This document shows, piece after piece, positions 30,343 through 39,021 of a stretch of DNA of 46,135 nt. The notes under the pieces are model-generated. The model searched no databases. It was not told where the DNA came from and was given only the letters and a program-made list of their open reading frames with translations. A program made the translations under genes and the position numbers. Every line of letters begins with the position of its first letter. Within the stretch, counting starts at the first letter, position 1. The DNA comes from Eshraghiella sp964441705 (lineage in GTDB: Bacteria > Bacillota > Clostridia > Lachnospirales > Lachnospiraceae), in contig CAYTWF010000016.1 in assembly GCA_964441705.1 (NCBI GenBank), positions 1-46,135 on the forward strand. Reading direction: 5' to 3'.

Positions 30343-31494
30343 ATGAAGAGACGTTTAATTATAGATTTGGCATGCGCAGGCATGCTTTCTGCCGTTATGC
30401 TTACAGGCTGCGGCAGCAATGCAACACAGTATTGCAATAGTGGAATAGAGAAATTTAATGAATCAGAGTATTCAGATGCAGTTGAAGAGTTTCAGAAGGC
30501 AGTTGATAAGGAGCCGTCCAACTCTTCATATCTTGTATATCTTGGAATGGCACAGATTGAGACCAATCAGTATACTGAGGCTGTTAATTCCTTTACGAGT
30601 GCAATAGAATCAGACAGTAAGAACAGAGATGCCTACAGGGGACTTGGAATAGCATATTACAGTACAGAGGATTATGCGGATGCAATAGTTAATTTCAAGA
30701 ACGCTATTGATATGTCATCGGACAAGTTTGATGATATTCATATTGATGCATTGAAGTATTATGGCCGCTGTCTGTACGAACAGGGTCAGTATCAGGATGC
30801 AGTCGATATATATACAACTCTTCTTGCACATTGCAGTAAGGCTGATGAGGCTGATGTGTATTATATGAGAGGAAGCTCATATATTAAGCTTAAGGATGAG
30901 AATAATGCAGTACTTGATTACGAGGCATCGCTGAAGGCAGATGACAGTGATTATAATGTATACTGCAGTATGTATTCTGCTTTTATGAATGCAGGATATA
31001 CAGACAGGGCTGAGAGCTATCTTAAGAGAATAATTGACAATGAAAGCTCAGATAATCTTACAATTGGCAAGATATATTATGCATTGGGAAGCTATGAGGA
31101 TGCTGAGACATATCTTAAGAAGGCAGTTGATGAAGAAGAGGAAGAGGCGGAATATTATCTTGCTATGAACTACGAAGCACAGCAGGATTATACTGATGCG
31201 GAGGCACTTTATCTGGAGTATCTTGGCAGCCACCCTAACGATTCCAATATCTATAATCAGTATGGAGTATATCTTATTAATCGTTCCAAATATGACAGTG
31301 CACTTGTATATATAGAGACAGGGCTTGAACTGAATAAGGATGAGGCTAAGCAGCAGCTGCTATATAATCAGGCTGTATGCTATGAATATACAGGGGATTA
31401 TGCTAAGGCACTTACCCTTTTTAAGGACTATACGACGGCATATCCAGATGACAAAGCAGCGCAGAGAGAATATGAATTTCTTTTATCCAGATAG
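30343..31494 (+). CDS. TPR-repeat lipoprotein
   Basis: 383 residues. The lipoprotein signal is MKRRLIIDLACAGMLSAVMLTGC with lipobox Cys23. The remainder is about ten tetratricopeptide repeats, for example YSDAVEEFQKAVDKEPSNSSY, YTEAVNSFTSAIESDSKNRDAY, YADAIVNFKNAID and YAKALTLFKDYTTAYPDDKAA. It is anchored on the outer face of the membrane and is presumably a protein-protein scaffold. No enzyme domain. It lies 17 bases before hflX. No specific partner can be named. Confidence 0.85.
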   Translation: MKRRLIIDLACAGMLSAVMLTGCGSNATQYCNSGIEKFNESEYSDAVEEFQKAVDKEPSNSSYLVYLGMAQIETNQYTEAVNSFTSAIESDSKNRDAYRGLGIAYYSTEDYADAIVNFKNAIDMSSDKFDDIHIDALKYYGRCLYEQGQYQDAVDIYTTLLAHCSKADEADVYYMRGSSYIKLKDENNAVLDYEASLKADDSDYNVYCSMYSAFMNAGYTDRAESYLKRIIDNESSDNLTIGKIYYALGSYEDAETYLKKAVDEEEEEAEYYLAMNYEAQQDYTDAEALYLEYLGSHPNDSNIYNQYGVYLINRSKYDSALVYIETGLELNKDEAKQQLLYNQAVCYEYTGDYAKALTLFKDYTTAYPDDKAAQREYEFLLSR

Positions 31495-31510
31495 GATAAG
31501 AAAGGCTAAT

Positions 31511-32749
31511 ATGGTAGATACGACAGACATACAGGAGAGAGTAATTCTGGTGGCAGTAAGCCAGTCAGATAACGATAATACAGAAGAATCACTTGATGAA
31601 CTTGAAGAACTGGCATCCACAGCGGGTGCCGTTTCTGTTGCCCGGGTGATTCAGAACCGCGATAAAGCCAGCTCTGCCACCTATGTAGGGAAAGGCAAGG
31701 TTGAAGAGATTAAGAATCTCATCTATGAAACAGACGCCACAGGAATAATATGTGATGATGAATTGACTCCGGCACAGATGACTAATCTTACCGATGCCCT
31801 GGACGTTAAGGTAATGGATAGAACACTTATCATACTTGATATTTTTGCCGGAAGAGCAACTACTAATGAGGGCAAAATACAGGTTGAACTGGCGCAGCTT
31901 AGATACAGAGCATCCAGGCTTGTTGGCATTCGTGATTCATTATCCAGACTGGCAGGTGGAATTGGTACAAGAGGTCCTGGTGAATCCAAGCTGGAGATGG
32001 ACAGACGAGTAATCCATGAGAGAATAGGTCAGCTTAAGCATGAACTTGCAGATGTTGTAACCCATAGAGAGCTTACAAGGAATCAGCGAAGAAGAATGGG
32101 AGTGCCGGTAGTTGCAATAGTTGGCTATACTAACGCAGGTAAGTCAACCCTGCTTAATACCTTAACGGGTGCAGACGTTTTGGAGGAGGATAAGCTTTTT
32201 GCCACGCTTGACCCCACAACTCGCAATCTTGAGCTTGAAAGTGGACAGCAGGTTCTTGTAACGGATACAGTTGGATTTATCAGCAAGCTGCCTCATCATT
32301 TGGTGGAAGCATTTAAGAGTACACTGGAGGAAGCAGTATATGCAGATATAATTCTTCATGTAGTAGATTGCTCTAACCCTGCAATGGATTCACAGATGCA
32401 TACAGTATATGATACACTGGAAAAGCTTGGGGTTGGAGATAAGCCAATAATTACAGCTTTTAATAAGATTGATAAGACCAGTGAGACAATTCTCAGAGAT
32501 TTCAGGGCAGATAAGACAGTCCGTATATCGGCCAAGCAGGGCTATGGTCTTAACGAGCTTAAGGATGCTGTGGAAGAGGTTTTAAGAAGCAGTAAAATAT
32601 ATCTCGAGACAGTATATCCGTATGACGAAGCAGGTAAGATTGCACTTATCCGCAAATATGGACAGCTTTTAAGCGAGGAATATACAGAGAACGGAATAGA
32701 GGTTAAGGCATATGTCCCTGTTGAGATATATGACAAAGTGAGACAGTAA
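31511..32749 (+). CDS. hflX: Ribosome-associated GTPase HflX
   Basis: 412 residues from ATG 31511 with AAAGG five bases upstream; longer frames reach into the TPR gene without a site. The N-terminal nucleotide-binding subdomain (about 15-130, with SSATYVGKGKVEEIK and DRTLIILDIFAGRATTNEGKIQVELAQL) precedes the GTPase domain: P-loop GYTNAGKSTL, GTGGIGTRGPGE-type glycine-rich segment (AGGIGTRGPGESKLE), DTVGFI and NKID. The C-terminal domain is as usual. HflX splits stalled or drug-bound 70S ribosomes under stress. It may complement the ABC-F factor at 1566 in drug tolerance, which is inference. Confidence 0.93.
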   Translation: MVDTTDIQERVILVAVSQSDNDNTEESLDELEELASTAGAVSVARVIQNRDKASSATYVGKGKVEEIKNLIYETDATGIICDDELTPAQMTNLTDALDVKVMDRTLIILDIFAGRATTNEGKIQVELAQLRYRASRLVGIRDSLSRLAGGIGTRGPGESKLEMDRRVIHERIGQLKHELADVVTHRELTRNQRRRMGVPVVAIVGYTNAGKSTLLNTLTGADVLEEDKLFATLDPTTRNLELESGQQVLVTDTVGFISKLPHHLVEAFKSTLEEAVYADIILHVVDCSNPAMDSQMHTVYDTLEKLGVGDKPIITAFNKIDKTSETILRDFRADKTVRISAKQGYGLNELKDAVEEVLRSSKIYLETVYPYDEAGKIALIRKYGQLLSEEYTENGIEVKAYVPVEIYDKVRQ

Positions 32750-32776
32750 TAGTCTGTCAGATAATAAGGAGATAAT

Positions 32777-33625
32777 ATGAGCTACGCAGATACAGTATTC
32801 ATTAATATGTGTAAGGATATTCTTGAGAGTGGTGTAAGTACAGAGGGAGAAAAGGTTCGCCCACATTGGGAGGATGGAACATCTGCATATACAATTAAGA
32901 AATTTGGTGTTGTTAACAGGTATGATTTGTCCAGGGAATTTCCTATTATGACGCTGCGCAAAACCTACCTTAAAAGCGCTACAGATGAAATTCTGTGGAT
33001 ATGGCAGCGTAAATCCAACAATATTAATGACCTTCACAGTCATATATGGGACTCATGGGCAGATGAGAATGGCTCTATTGGAAAAGCATATGGTTATCAG
33101 CTGGGTGTAAAGCACCAGTATAAGGAAGGCATGATGGACCAGGTTGACAGAGTGATTTATGATTTGAAAAATAATCCTTTTTCAAGAAGAATTATGACTA
33201 ATATATATGTTCATCAGGATTTACATGAAATGAATCTATATCCATGTGCATACAGCATGACCTTTAATGTTACCCAGAAAAAGGGTGATGACAAGCTTAC
33301 ACTTAATGCCATTCTTAATCAGCGTTCACAGGATATTCTGGCTGCAGGCAATTGGAATGTGGTTCAGTATGCTGTTTTGCTTCATATGATTGCACAGGTA
33401 TGTGATATGAAGGTTGGTGAGCTCGTACATGTAATAGCAGATGCACACATATATGACAGACACATTCCAATTATTAAGGAGCTTATAACCAGACCGGTAT
33501 ATGATGCACCGGTATTTCATCTTAATCCGGATGTTAAGAATTTTTATAAATTTACAAGAGATGATGTAGCTCTTGATAATTATGTAACGGGACCTCAGGT
33601 TAATAATATTCCTGTGGCCATATAG
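32777..33625 (+). CDS. thyA: Thymidylate synthase
   Basis: 282 residues, AAGGAG before ATG. The catalytic cysteine lies in LYPCAYSMTFNV (C157), where E. coli has PCH; the dUMP phosphate-binding RRIMTNIYV and the folate/dUMP contacts AILNQRSQDILAAGNWN and HVIADAHIYDRH are present. It makes dTMP from dUMP with 5,10-methylene tetrahydrofolate. The A-Y after PC and an N-terminus truncated relative to long forms follow a variant common in gut Clostridia. The DHFR gene that regenerates the cofactor starts 15 bases downstream. Confidence 0.9.
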   Translation: MSYADTVFINMCKDILESGVSTEGEKVRPHWEDGTSAYTIKKFGVVNRYDLSREFPIMTLRKTYLKSATDEILWIWQRKSNNINDLHSHIWDSWADENGSIGKAYGYQLGVKHQYKEGMMDQVDRVIYDLKNNPFSRRIMTNIYVHQDLHEMNLYPCAYSMTFNVTQKKGDDKLTLNAILNQRSQDILAAGNWNVVQYAVLLHMIAQVCDMKVGELVHVIADAHIYDRHIPIIKELITRPVYDAPVFHLNPDVKNFYKFTRDDVALDNYVTGPQVNNIPVAI

Positions 33626-33640
33626 AATGGAGAGATTGAT

Positions 33641-34129
33641 ATGAATTTAATTGCAGCAGTAGACCATAATTGGGCAATAGGCTATAAGAACCAGCTCCTT
33701 GTCAGAATTCCTGAGGACCAGAAATGGTTTCGTGAGACAACCATAGGCAAATGTGTAATCATGGGAAGAAAGACGCTGGAAAGCTTTCCCAATGCCAGAC
33801 CTCTTAAGAACAGACTTAATATTGTAATTACCAGAGACACGAATTATAAGGCTGATGGGGCAGTTGTTGTTCACAGTATTGAGGAGGCCGTTAAGGCAGC
33901 AGCAGAGTATGCTGACGAGGATATTTACGTTATTGGTGGAGAGTCAATATACAGGGCCATGCTGCCATTGTGCAAGGTTGCTCATATTACCAAGATTGAT
34001 TATGAATATCAGGCAGATGCGTATTTTCCTAATCTGGACGAGAACCCTGAATGGAAGGCTACTCAGTCAAGTGATGAAAGAACATATTTTGACCTTATAT
34101 ATGAATTCATTAAGTACGAAAGGGTGTAA
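33641..34129 (+). CDS. folA: Dihydrofolate reductase
   Basis: 162 residues, the usual bacterial length. MNLIAAVDHNWAIGYKNQLLVRIPEDQKWF contains the substrate-binding acidic residue region, followed by GKCVIMGRKTLESFP (NADPH) and DIYVIGGESIYRAMLPLC. It reduces dihydrofolate to tetrahydrofolate using NADPH and is coupled functionally to thyA, which it follows by 15 bases. Target of trimethoprim. No unusual insertion. Confidence 0.93.
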   Translation: MNLIAAVDHNWAIGYKNQLLVRIPEDQKWFRETTIGKCVIMGRKTLESFPNARPLKNRLNIVITRDTNYKADGAVVVHSIEEAVKAAAEYADEDIYVIGGESIYRAMLPLCKVAHITKIDYEYQADAYFPNLDENPEWKATQSSDERTYFDLIYEFIKYERV

Positions 34130-34132
34130 CAT

Positions 34133-34261
34133 ATGAGAAAAAACAGCTTTATGTCCCCTGAAGAGAAAAAGAAATTTATTACCTCCTACGTTATTAGGCT
34201 TGTATTGAGCATTATCTTTCTTGTAGCAGCTATCGCTCTTGCCTGTCACTGGGTTGGTTAA
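34133..34261 (+). CDS. Small single-span membrane protein (42 aa)
   Basis: Starts ATG 34133, three bases after the folA stop, with AGGGTG five bases upstream, and ends TAA 34259-34261. The sequence is MRKNSFMSPEEKKKFITSY followed by one hydrophobic helix (about residues 19-38, ending ACHWVG). A lysine-rich cytoplasmic head with one membrane span suggests a small inner-membrane protein. The function is unknown. It is too short for most ORF callers. The position in the thyA-folA operon is probably incidental. Confidence 0.6.
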   Translation: MRKNSFMSPEEKKKFITSYVIRLVLSIIFLVAAIALACHWVG

Positions 34262-34289
34262 TACAAAATAATATTGCACAACTAATTGG

Positions 34290-34344
34290 AATCAGCATAT
34301 CTTATACCATAGTAATAATAAGGATTGGTATAGATATGCTGATT
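34290..34344 (+). promoter_or_regulatory. Hairpin enclosing ribosome binding site and start codon of amidase gene
   Basis: AATCAGCATATCTTATACC (34290-34308) pairs with GGTATAGATATGCTGATT (34327-34344) over 18 bp with one bulged T. The loop (34309-34326) contains the AAGGAT ribosome binding site. The ATG (34336-34338) is inside the right arm, so the start codon is base-paired. Confidence 0.7.
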
Positions 34345-35280
34345 GCTTTAGATGCAGGGCATGGAGGAAGTGACCCTGGAGCAGTATATAATGGACGTCA
34401 GGAAAAAGACGACAATCTGGCGTTGGCCATGGCAGTAGGAGACATACTGGAGAAAAAAGGTGTTAATATAGTATATACAAGAACCAATGATATATATGAA
34501 ACTCCATTTAAAAAGGCAACAGATGCAAATGAGGCAGGAGCAGATTATTTTGTATCATTTCATAGAAATTCCAGTGAAACACCGGGAAATGCAACAGGAG
34601 TACAGACCTTGATATTCTCAGATGGAGGTCCGAAGGAAAAGCTTGCCCGTAATATTCAGGATAATCTTACCCGGCTTGGCTTTAATGACCTTGGTATATC
34701 CATAAGACCTAATCTTGTTGTGCTAAAAAGAACCCAGATGCCGGCAGTACTTATTGAGACGGGATTCATTAATAATGACAGCGATAATTCCAAATTTGAT
34801 GATGATTTTGATGAAATAGCCGATGCTATAGCAGATGGAATTCTTCAGACAATAGGGTATGGTGAGGAAACTATGGCTGCTCCGGTGGCAGCACAGGCTG
34901 AGTACGAAGGGGTACTGAATAATTCAGATTTTGATTATGATGAGGATTACGAGGAATATAATTATAATGATGGAATGATGGGTACACCTGAGGAGAGGGA
35001 AAACAGAAATCGTGATATTACAGATGATAATGATGAGGAATTAACTCAGGACAAATGCCAGTGTGATAAGCTGTACAGGGTACAGGTGGGAGCATATCGT
35101 AACAGAGAATATGCAGATAGGCTTCTCAGTTCACTTCTCGCGCTTGAGTTTCCGGCTTTTATTATCTATTCAGACGGTCTGTATAAGGTACAGGTGGGAG
35201 CTTACAAGCTGCTTGATAATGCCGTAAGAATGGAAAGGAAGCTTAGAAGATACAGATACAGCACATATATCACGACATAG
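34336..35280 (+). CDS. N-acetylmuramoyl-L-alanine amidase with SPOR domain
   Basis: 314 residues. Amidase_3 domain (about 1-175): zinc ligands His9 in ALDAGHGG, Glu in GRQEKDDN and His in VSFHRNSS, with catalytic Glu in VLIETGF. A low-complexity acidic region (about 195-250, rich in Asp, Glu, Asn and Tyr) precedes a C-terminal SPOR-like repeat pair (YRVQVGAYRNREYADRLL and YKVQVGAYKLLDNAV), which binds denuded glycan. No signal peptide is present at the N-terminus, as in several sporulation or phage-type amidases released by other means. It hydrolyses the peptidoglycan stem peptide. The start codon is paired in a long hairpin. Confidence 0.85.
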   Translation: MLIALDAGHGGSDPGAVYNGRQEKDDNLALAMAVGDILEKKGVNIVYTRTNDIYETPFKKATDANEAGADYFVSFHRNSSETPGNATGVQTLIFSDGGPKEKLARNIQDNLTRLGFNDLGISIRPNLVVLKRTQMPAVLIETGFINNDSDNSKFDDDFDEIADAIADGILQTIGYGEETMAAPVAAQAEYEGVLNNSDFDYDEDYEEYNYNDGMMGTPEERENRNRDITDDNDEELTQDKCQCDKLYRVQVGAYRNREYADRLLSSLLALEFPAFIIYSDGLYKVQVGAYKLLDNAVRMERKLRRYRYSTYITT

Positions 35281-35293
35281 GCATAAATGTTTA

Positions 35294-35357
35294 TTGACCA
35301 TCAAAAAAACAGGGTGTAAAATACATGAGGTGCGTTACATATTGTAAACAATATGTA
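35294..35357 (+). promoter_or_regulatory. Promoter and 5' hairpin of zinc-ribbon gene
   Basis: TTGACC (35294-35299), a 17-base spacer and TAAAAT (35317-35322). Downstream in the leader, TACATATTG/CAATATGTA (35336-35357) with loop TAAA forms a 9-bp hairpin before the ribosome binding site TTAGGAGG. Confidence 0.7.
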
Positions 35358-35392
35358 TGCAGCACGAAGGATGATTAGGAGGATAAAGAATA

Positions 35393-36967
35393 ATGGCATT
35401 TTGTAAGAATTGCGGCGCCGAGTTACCAGAAGGCGGCAAATTTTGCGTAAAGTGTGGACAGAAGGTTGAGGAGCCACAGGTTAGCGCAGTACCATAGGGA
35501 GAGACAGTTTCACAGGAGAATGCAGTACCACAGGGAGAGACAGTTTCACAGGAGAATGCAGTACCACAGGGTAACCCGGTACCACAGGAGAACGCAGTAC
35601 CACAGGGGAATCCAGTACCACAGGGCAATCCAATACCACAGCAGCCAGTATATGGTATGCCGCAGGGCAATCCAGTACCACAGCAGCCGGTATATGGTCA
35701 GGCACCAGTTCAGAAGCAGAAGAAGCCTGTTAATGTGAAGCTTATAGTAATTATTTCAGCAGCAGTATTTGCAGTTATAGCGGTAATAGTAGCAGTTGTA
35801 GTATTTATGAACATTAAGAAGCGTACAATTAATCTTGATAAATATATCACAATAGAGTATGACGGATATGAGACAATTGGAACTGCATATGCAAGTCTTG
35901 ATGAGACCAAGCTGCTTGAAGCAGTTATGCATGCCCAGGGTAAGAAGTCAGTATCTGATGTGTATGATTTATTATCAGTAGGCAATAGCAGATATTACGA
36001 GAATCTCTATGATTTATTTGATTCTATTGAGGTAGAGGCTGAACCAATAGAGGGTCTTTCTAATGGAGATACCGTAACAGTAACAGTTACATATGACTCA
36101 TCATTGATGAAGAAGAACAAAGTAAGATTTAAGAAAACAACCAAAACCTTTACAGTAGAAGGGTTAGAGGAAGTTACAGAGGTTAATCCATTTGATGATA
36201 TCTCACTTACATTTAACGGAACATCTCCAAACGGTTATGTATATTATGACAATAGTTCTGATATAGACGAGGTTCGCTGGGCTACATTTGAATTTGATAA
36301 GGATGATGCACTTGCTAATGGAGATACAATTACTCTTACCGTTAGTGATGACAGTATTGAATATGCTATAGAGAATGGTTATAAGTTTACAGAGACCTCT
36401 AAGGAATATACAGTAGAGGGACTCGAAGCATATGTAACATCAACAGATGAGCTTACAGATGATGTTCTTAAGCTCCTTAAGGCAGATGCTGAAGAAGAGA
36501 TTGAGGATGCATATTACTGGTATGATGATGATGTAGCATTATCAGATATTAAATATCAGGGCTATTACCTTCTTGTTAACAAGGATTTGGATACCTACTA
36601 TAATATCAATGCTTTATTTACAGTATATACAGCAACACTTACAAGTCTCGATAACGAGTTTGAAACACAGACAGTGTATCTTGCAGTAGAGCTTGATGAC
36701 ATTCTTCTTAAGAGTGATGGTAGTGTAGACCATAACTATTCAGTACAGATTGTCGGAGATATTACTGTTCCTGGTCACTACTATACTCTTGATGGATGCT
36801 TAAATGCAGCAGATATGTATGGAGCAATTGTAACCTATAATGAGGATAGCTATGACAGCTATACATCAGATGAGCTTCCTGATTACTCCAAGGCTGATAC
36901 ATCAACATCAGAGGATGAGACAACAGGAGAAGACGAGACAACTGCTGAGGATGAGACAGCAGCATAA
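35393..36967 (+). pseudogene. Zinc-ribbon membrane protein with in-frame amber codon
   Basis: The frame from ATG 35393 (TTAGGAGG upstream) reads MAFCKNCGAELPEGGKFCVKCG, a zinc ribbon, and is then interrupted by TAG (35495-35497, codon 35), where the next repeats have CAG (VPQ). After it come Gln/Pro repeats (GETVSQENAVPQ, GNPVPQ), a membrane helix (about 120-142) and a roughly 380-residue extracellular region of beta-rich repeated domains (TVTVTYDSS, FTVEGLEEVTE; ITLTVSDDSI, YTVEGLEAYVT) with an acidic Thr-rich end. Without the amber the product would be 524 residues. An ATG at 35657 could restart after the repeats but has no clear ribosome binding site. It is either a recent nonsense mutant or a sequencing error. 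Confidence 0.75.
35485..35695 (+). repeat. Tandem repeats encoding Pro/Gln-rich linker
   Basis: A 36-base unit coding GETVSQENAVPQ occurs twice in a row (from about 35498). Shorter related units (GNPVPQ, QPVYG) follow, all built on the same GTACCACAGGG-type word. Replication slippage should make this region length-variable between strains. Confidence 0.75.
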
Positions 36968-36990
36968 GCTTATATAATCAATAATTTAAG

Positions 36991-37034
36991 AGGCTTAGCA
37001 AATCACAACATGGTGAATTGCTAAGCCTTTTTTT
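36991..37034. terminator. Bidirectional intrinsic terminator
   Basis: AGGCTTAGCAA (36991-37001) pairs with TTGCTAAGCCT (37018-37028), with an inner TCAC/GTGA extension. A T run follows on the plus strand and an A run precedes on the other side, serving the convergent genes on both sides. Confidence 0.9.
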
Positions 37035-38179
37035 TATCCAGGCGGATTAGTATAATGAGCAAAACGTTCATTTAAAAGGATATAGCCGGCCCGGTATAGT
37101 CGCATTATCTGCCATATGGTCATACCTCGAAGCTTATATTCTTCAACAAGATTAAATTTGGCATTATAGCTTCTTACGTCCTCAAACCATACAACATGGG
37201 TAATTCCTTCTTTTTCATAATAAAAATACGGGGCCTGAGAGACAGAATCATATTGAATAATGGCGTTATTATTAATTGCAATCTGTATGGCTTCTACATT
37301 GCCAATTGTTGTAGCTGCAGTTGTTCCCTGAACAAACGGAAGCGGCCAGTCATAGCCATAGTTGGGAATCCCAAGCATTATTTTCTCGGAAGGAATTGCA
37401 CTGACAGCATAATCAAGAACTGCTCGTACATTGGGAATTGGAGCAACTGCAAGCGGAGGACCATATTTGTAGCCCCATTCATAGGTCATAAGAAGTACAT
37501 AGTCTGCTATAGCTCCGAGAGCCTCATAATCCTTTCCTTCATATAATAGTCCTTGCTGAGTGGCGGAGGTCTTTGGCGCAAGGGCAACTGAGAGTGCATA
37601 CCCAAGGGGATTAAGAGAGGCTTTCATATAGCTTACAAATTCGGTAAAGCTGTCACGGTCAGTACTTAAAATGTATTCAAAGTCTATATCCAGTCCTTGA
37701 AATCCCTTTTCCTCCATAATATCAATGATATTGTCCTTAAGCTGCTCACGGGCAGCGTAATCATTTGTAATTGCCGTAATAAGATTATTATTAAAACGTC
37801 CATCAAGACCAAAGGGTGCAAGTGTAATAACAGGCTGGGCTGCTGAGGCTTTGGTAAGCTGTAGTAACCGCTGGTCATCAGCCTGTGGAGGGACAAGCTC
37901 TCCGTTGGAAGTAAAGCCGTAGGAAAAATCGTAGAGGTAGGTTAGATATGGCAGGGTTTCATTAAGAACATAGCTGCTGATAAATGGGTAGGCATAGCCT
38001 CCGGTATAGATTACTGGTCTGTCATTAGAAGGCATTGATGGAATTAACAGTGCCTCACCGATGGCCAGTGCATAGGGTGGTGGAATCTGGTTCACGTAAG
38101 CGATTTCGCCGGGAGATATGGAGTAATCGTAAGCAATTTTATCAAGAGTATCATTAGACTGTACAATATATATTGGCAT
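37034..38179 (-). CDS. LysM-GH18 hydrolase (spore cortex-lytic SleL/YaaH-like)
   Basis: 381 residues. One N-terminal LysM domain (1-48, YIVQSNDTLDKIAYDYSI) is followed by a GH18 barrel. The catalytic motif GLDIDFEY (162-169) contains the expected acid Glu168. Later strands show SVALAPKTSA, YVLLMTYEWG, LGIPNYGYDW and VWFEDVRSYNAKFNLVEEY. There is no signal peptide, a feature of SleL-type N-acetylglucosaminidases packaged into the spore rather than secreted. It likely cleaves muramic-lactam cortex peptidoglycan at germination. Classic SleL has two LysM domains; only one is visible. It is convergent with the zinc-ribbon gene. Confidence 0.85.
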   Translation of the reverse strand: MPIYIVQSNDTLDKIAYDYSISPGEIAYVNQIPPPYALAIGEALLIPSMPSNDRPVIYTGGYAYPFISSYVLNETLPYLTYLYDFSYGFTSNGELVPPQADDQRLLQLTKASAAQPVITLAPFGLDGRFNNNLITAITNDYAAREQLKDNIIDIMEEKGFQGLDIDFEYILSTDRDSFTEFVSYMKASLNPLGYALSVALAPKTSATQQGLLYEGKDYEALGAIADYVLLMTYEWGYKYGPPLAVAPIPNVRAVLDYAVSAIPSEKIMLGIPNYGYDWPLPFVQGTTAATTIGNVEAIQIAINNNAIIQYDSVSQAPYFYYEKEGITHVVWFEDVRSYNAKFNLVEEYKLRGMTIWQIMRLYRAGYILLNERFAHYTNPPG

Positions 38180-38299
38180 ATGAAATAAACTCTTTTTAAT
38201 AACAATATGATATGGCGTACATTTTTATACTGGCAATTAGAGCCATCTATGTCTATAATTAGAACAATAATATTAATTTTTAGCACAGGGAGATTATTG

Positions 38300-38989
38300 A
38301 TGTCAGATTCTATTTTAATTGTTGATGATGATTCGGAGCTTGCCCAGATTACCTCAGATATGCTGAAGTCATACGGATATAACGTAACAATCGCCGGAGA
38401 CAGCACAATGGCTTTTGATTTACTGGTGGATAATAGATTCCAGCTTATAATACTGGATATTAATCTTCCGGATGGAACAGGCTTTGACGTATGCCGCGAG
38501 CTTAGACAGGTTTCACAGGTACCGGTTATTTTTGCCAGTGCAAGAACCAGTGAGGACGATAAGGTTAATGGTCTTGATATTGGCGGAGATGATTATATAG
38601 CTAAACCATATTCACTTAAGGAGCTGCTTTCAAGGGTTAATGCACTTATTCGACGCGCATATGGAAAAAGAACAGATGCAGAGGAATATTATATCAGAAA
38701 TGTTGATATTAAAGTTAATCCGGTAACTAGGCATGTTGAAAAGGATGGCGAACCTGTAAAGCTTTCATTGAAGGAATTTGACCTTTTGTGGTATATGTGC
38801 CGCCATGCCAATCAGGTATTATCCAAAGAAGAGCTGCTTCATGAGGTATGGAGTGCATTTTCAGAAGCAGAGATATCAACAGTGGCTGTACATATCAGGT
38901 GGCTTAGAGAGAAGCTTGAGATTAACCCTGCAAGTCCCAGTATAATACAGACAGTATGGGGAGTGGGATATAAGCTGGTTAATGAATAG
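38300..38989 (+). CDS. OmpR-family response regulator
   Basis: 229 residues from ATG 38300 with AGGGAGA six bases upstream. Receiver domain with acidic pocket (LIVDDD), phosphoacceptor D53 in IILDINLPDG and switch Lys in YIAKPYSLKEL. The DNA-binding winged helix follows (YIRNVDIKVNPVTRHVEKDGE, LSLKEFDLLWYMCRHANQVLSKEELLHEVW, TVAVHIRWLREKLE). A candidate promoter at about 38233-38261 has a TATAAT -10 and a poor -35. It forms an operon with the kinase and the ABC transporter that follow, as in antimicrobial-peptide sensing modules. Confidence 0.92.
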   Translation: MSDSILIVDDDSELAQITSDMLKSYGYNVTIAGDSTMAFDLLVDNRFQLIILDINLPDGTGFDVCRELRQVSQVPVIFASARTSEDDKVNGLDIGGDDYIAKPYSLKELLSRVNALIRRAYGKRTDAEEYYIRNVDIKVNPVTRHVEKDGEPVKLSLKEFDLLWYMCRHANQVLSKEELLHEVWSAFSEAEISTVAVHIRWLREKLEINPASPSIIQTVWGVGYKLVNE

Positions 38990-39021
38990 TGCTGCACATA
39001 GAATATCGACGGGAGAAACTG

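Noticed and set aside
35485..35695. CRISPR-like array in the direct repeats
   Set aside because: Units are in-frame, coding, without unique spacers of constant size.
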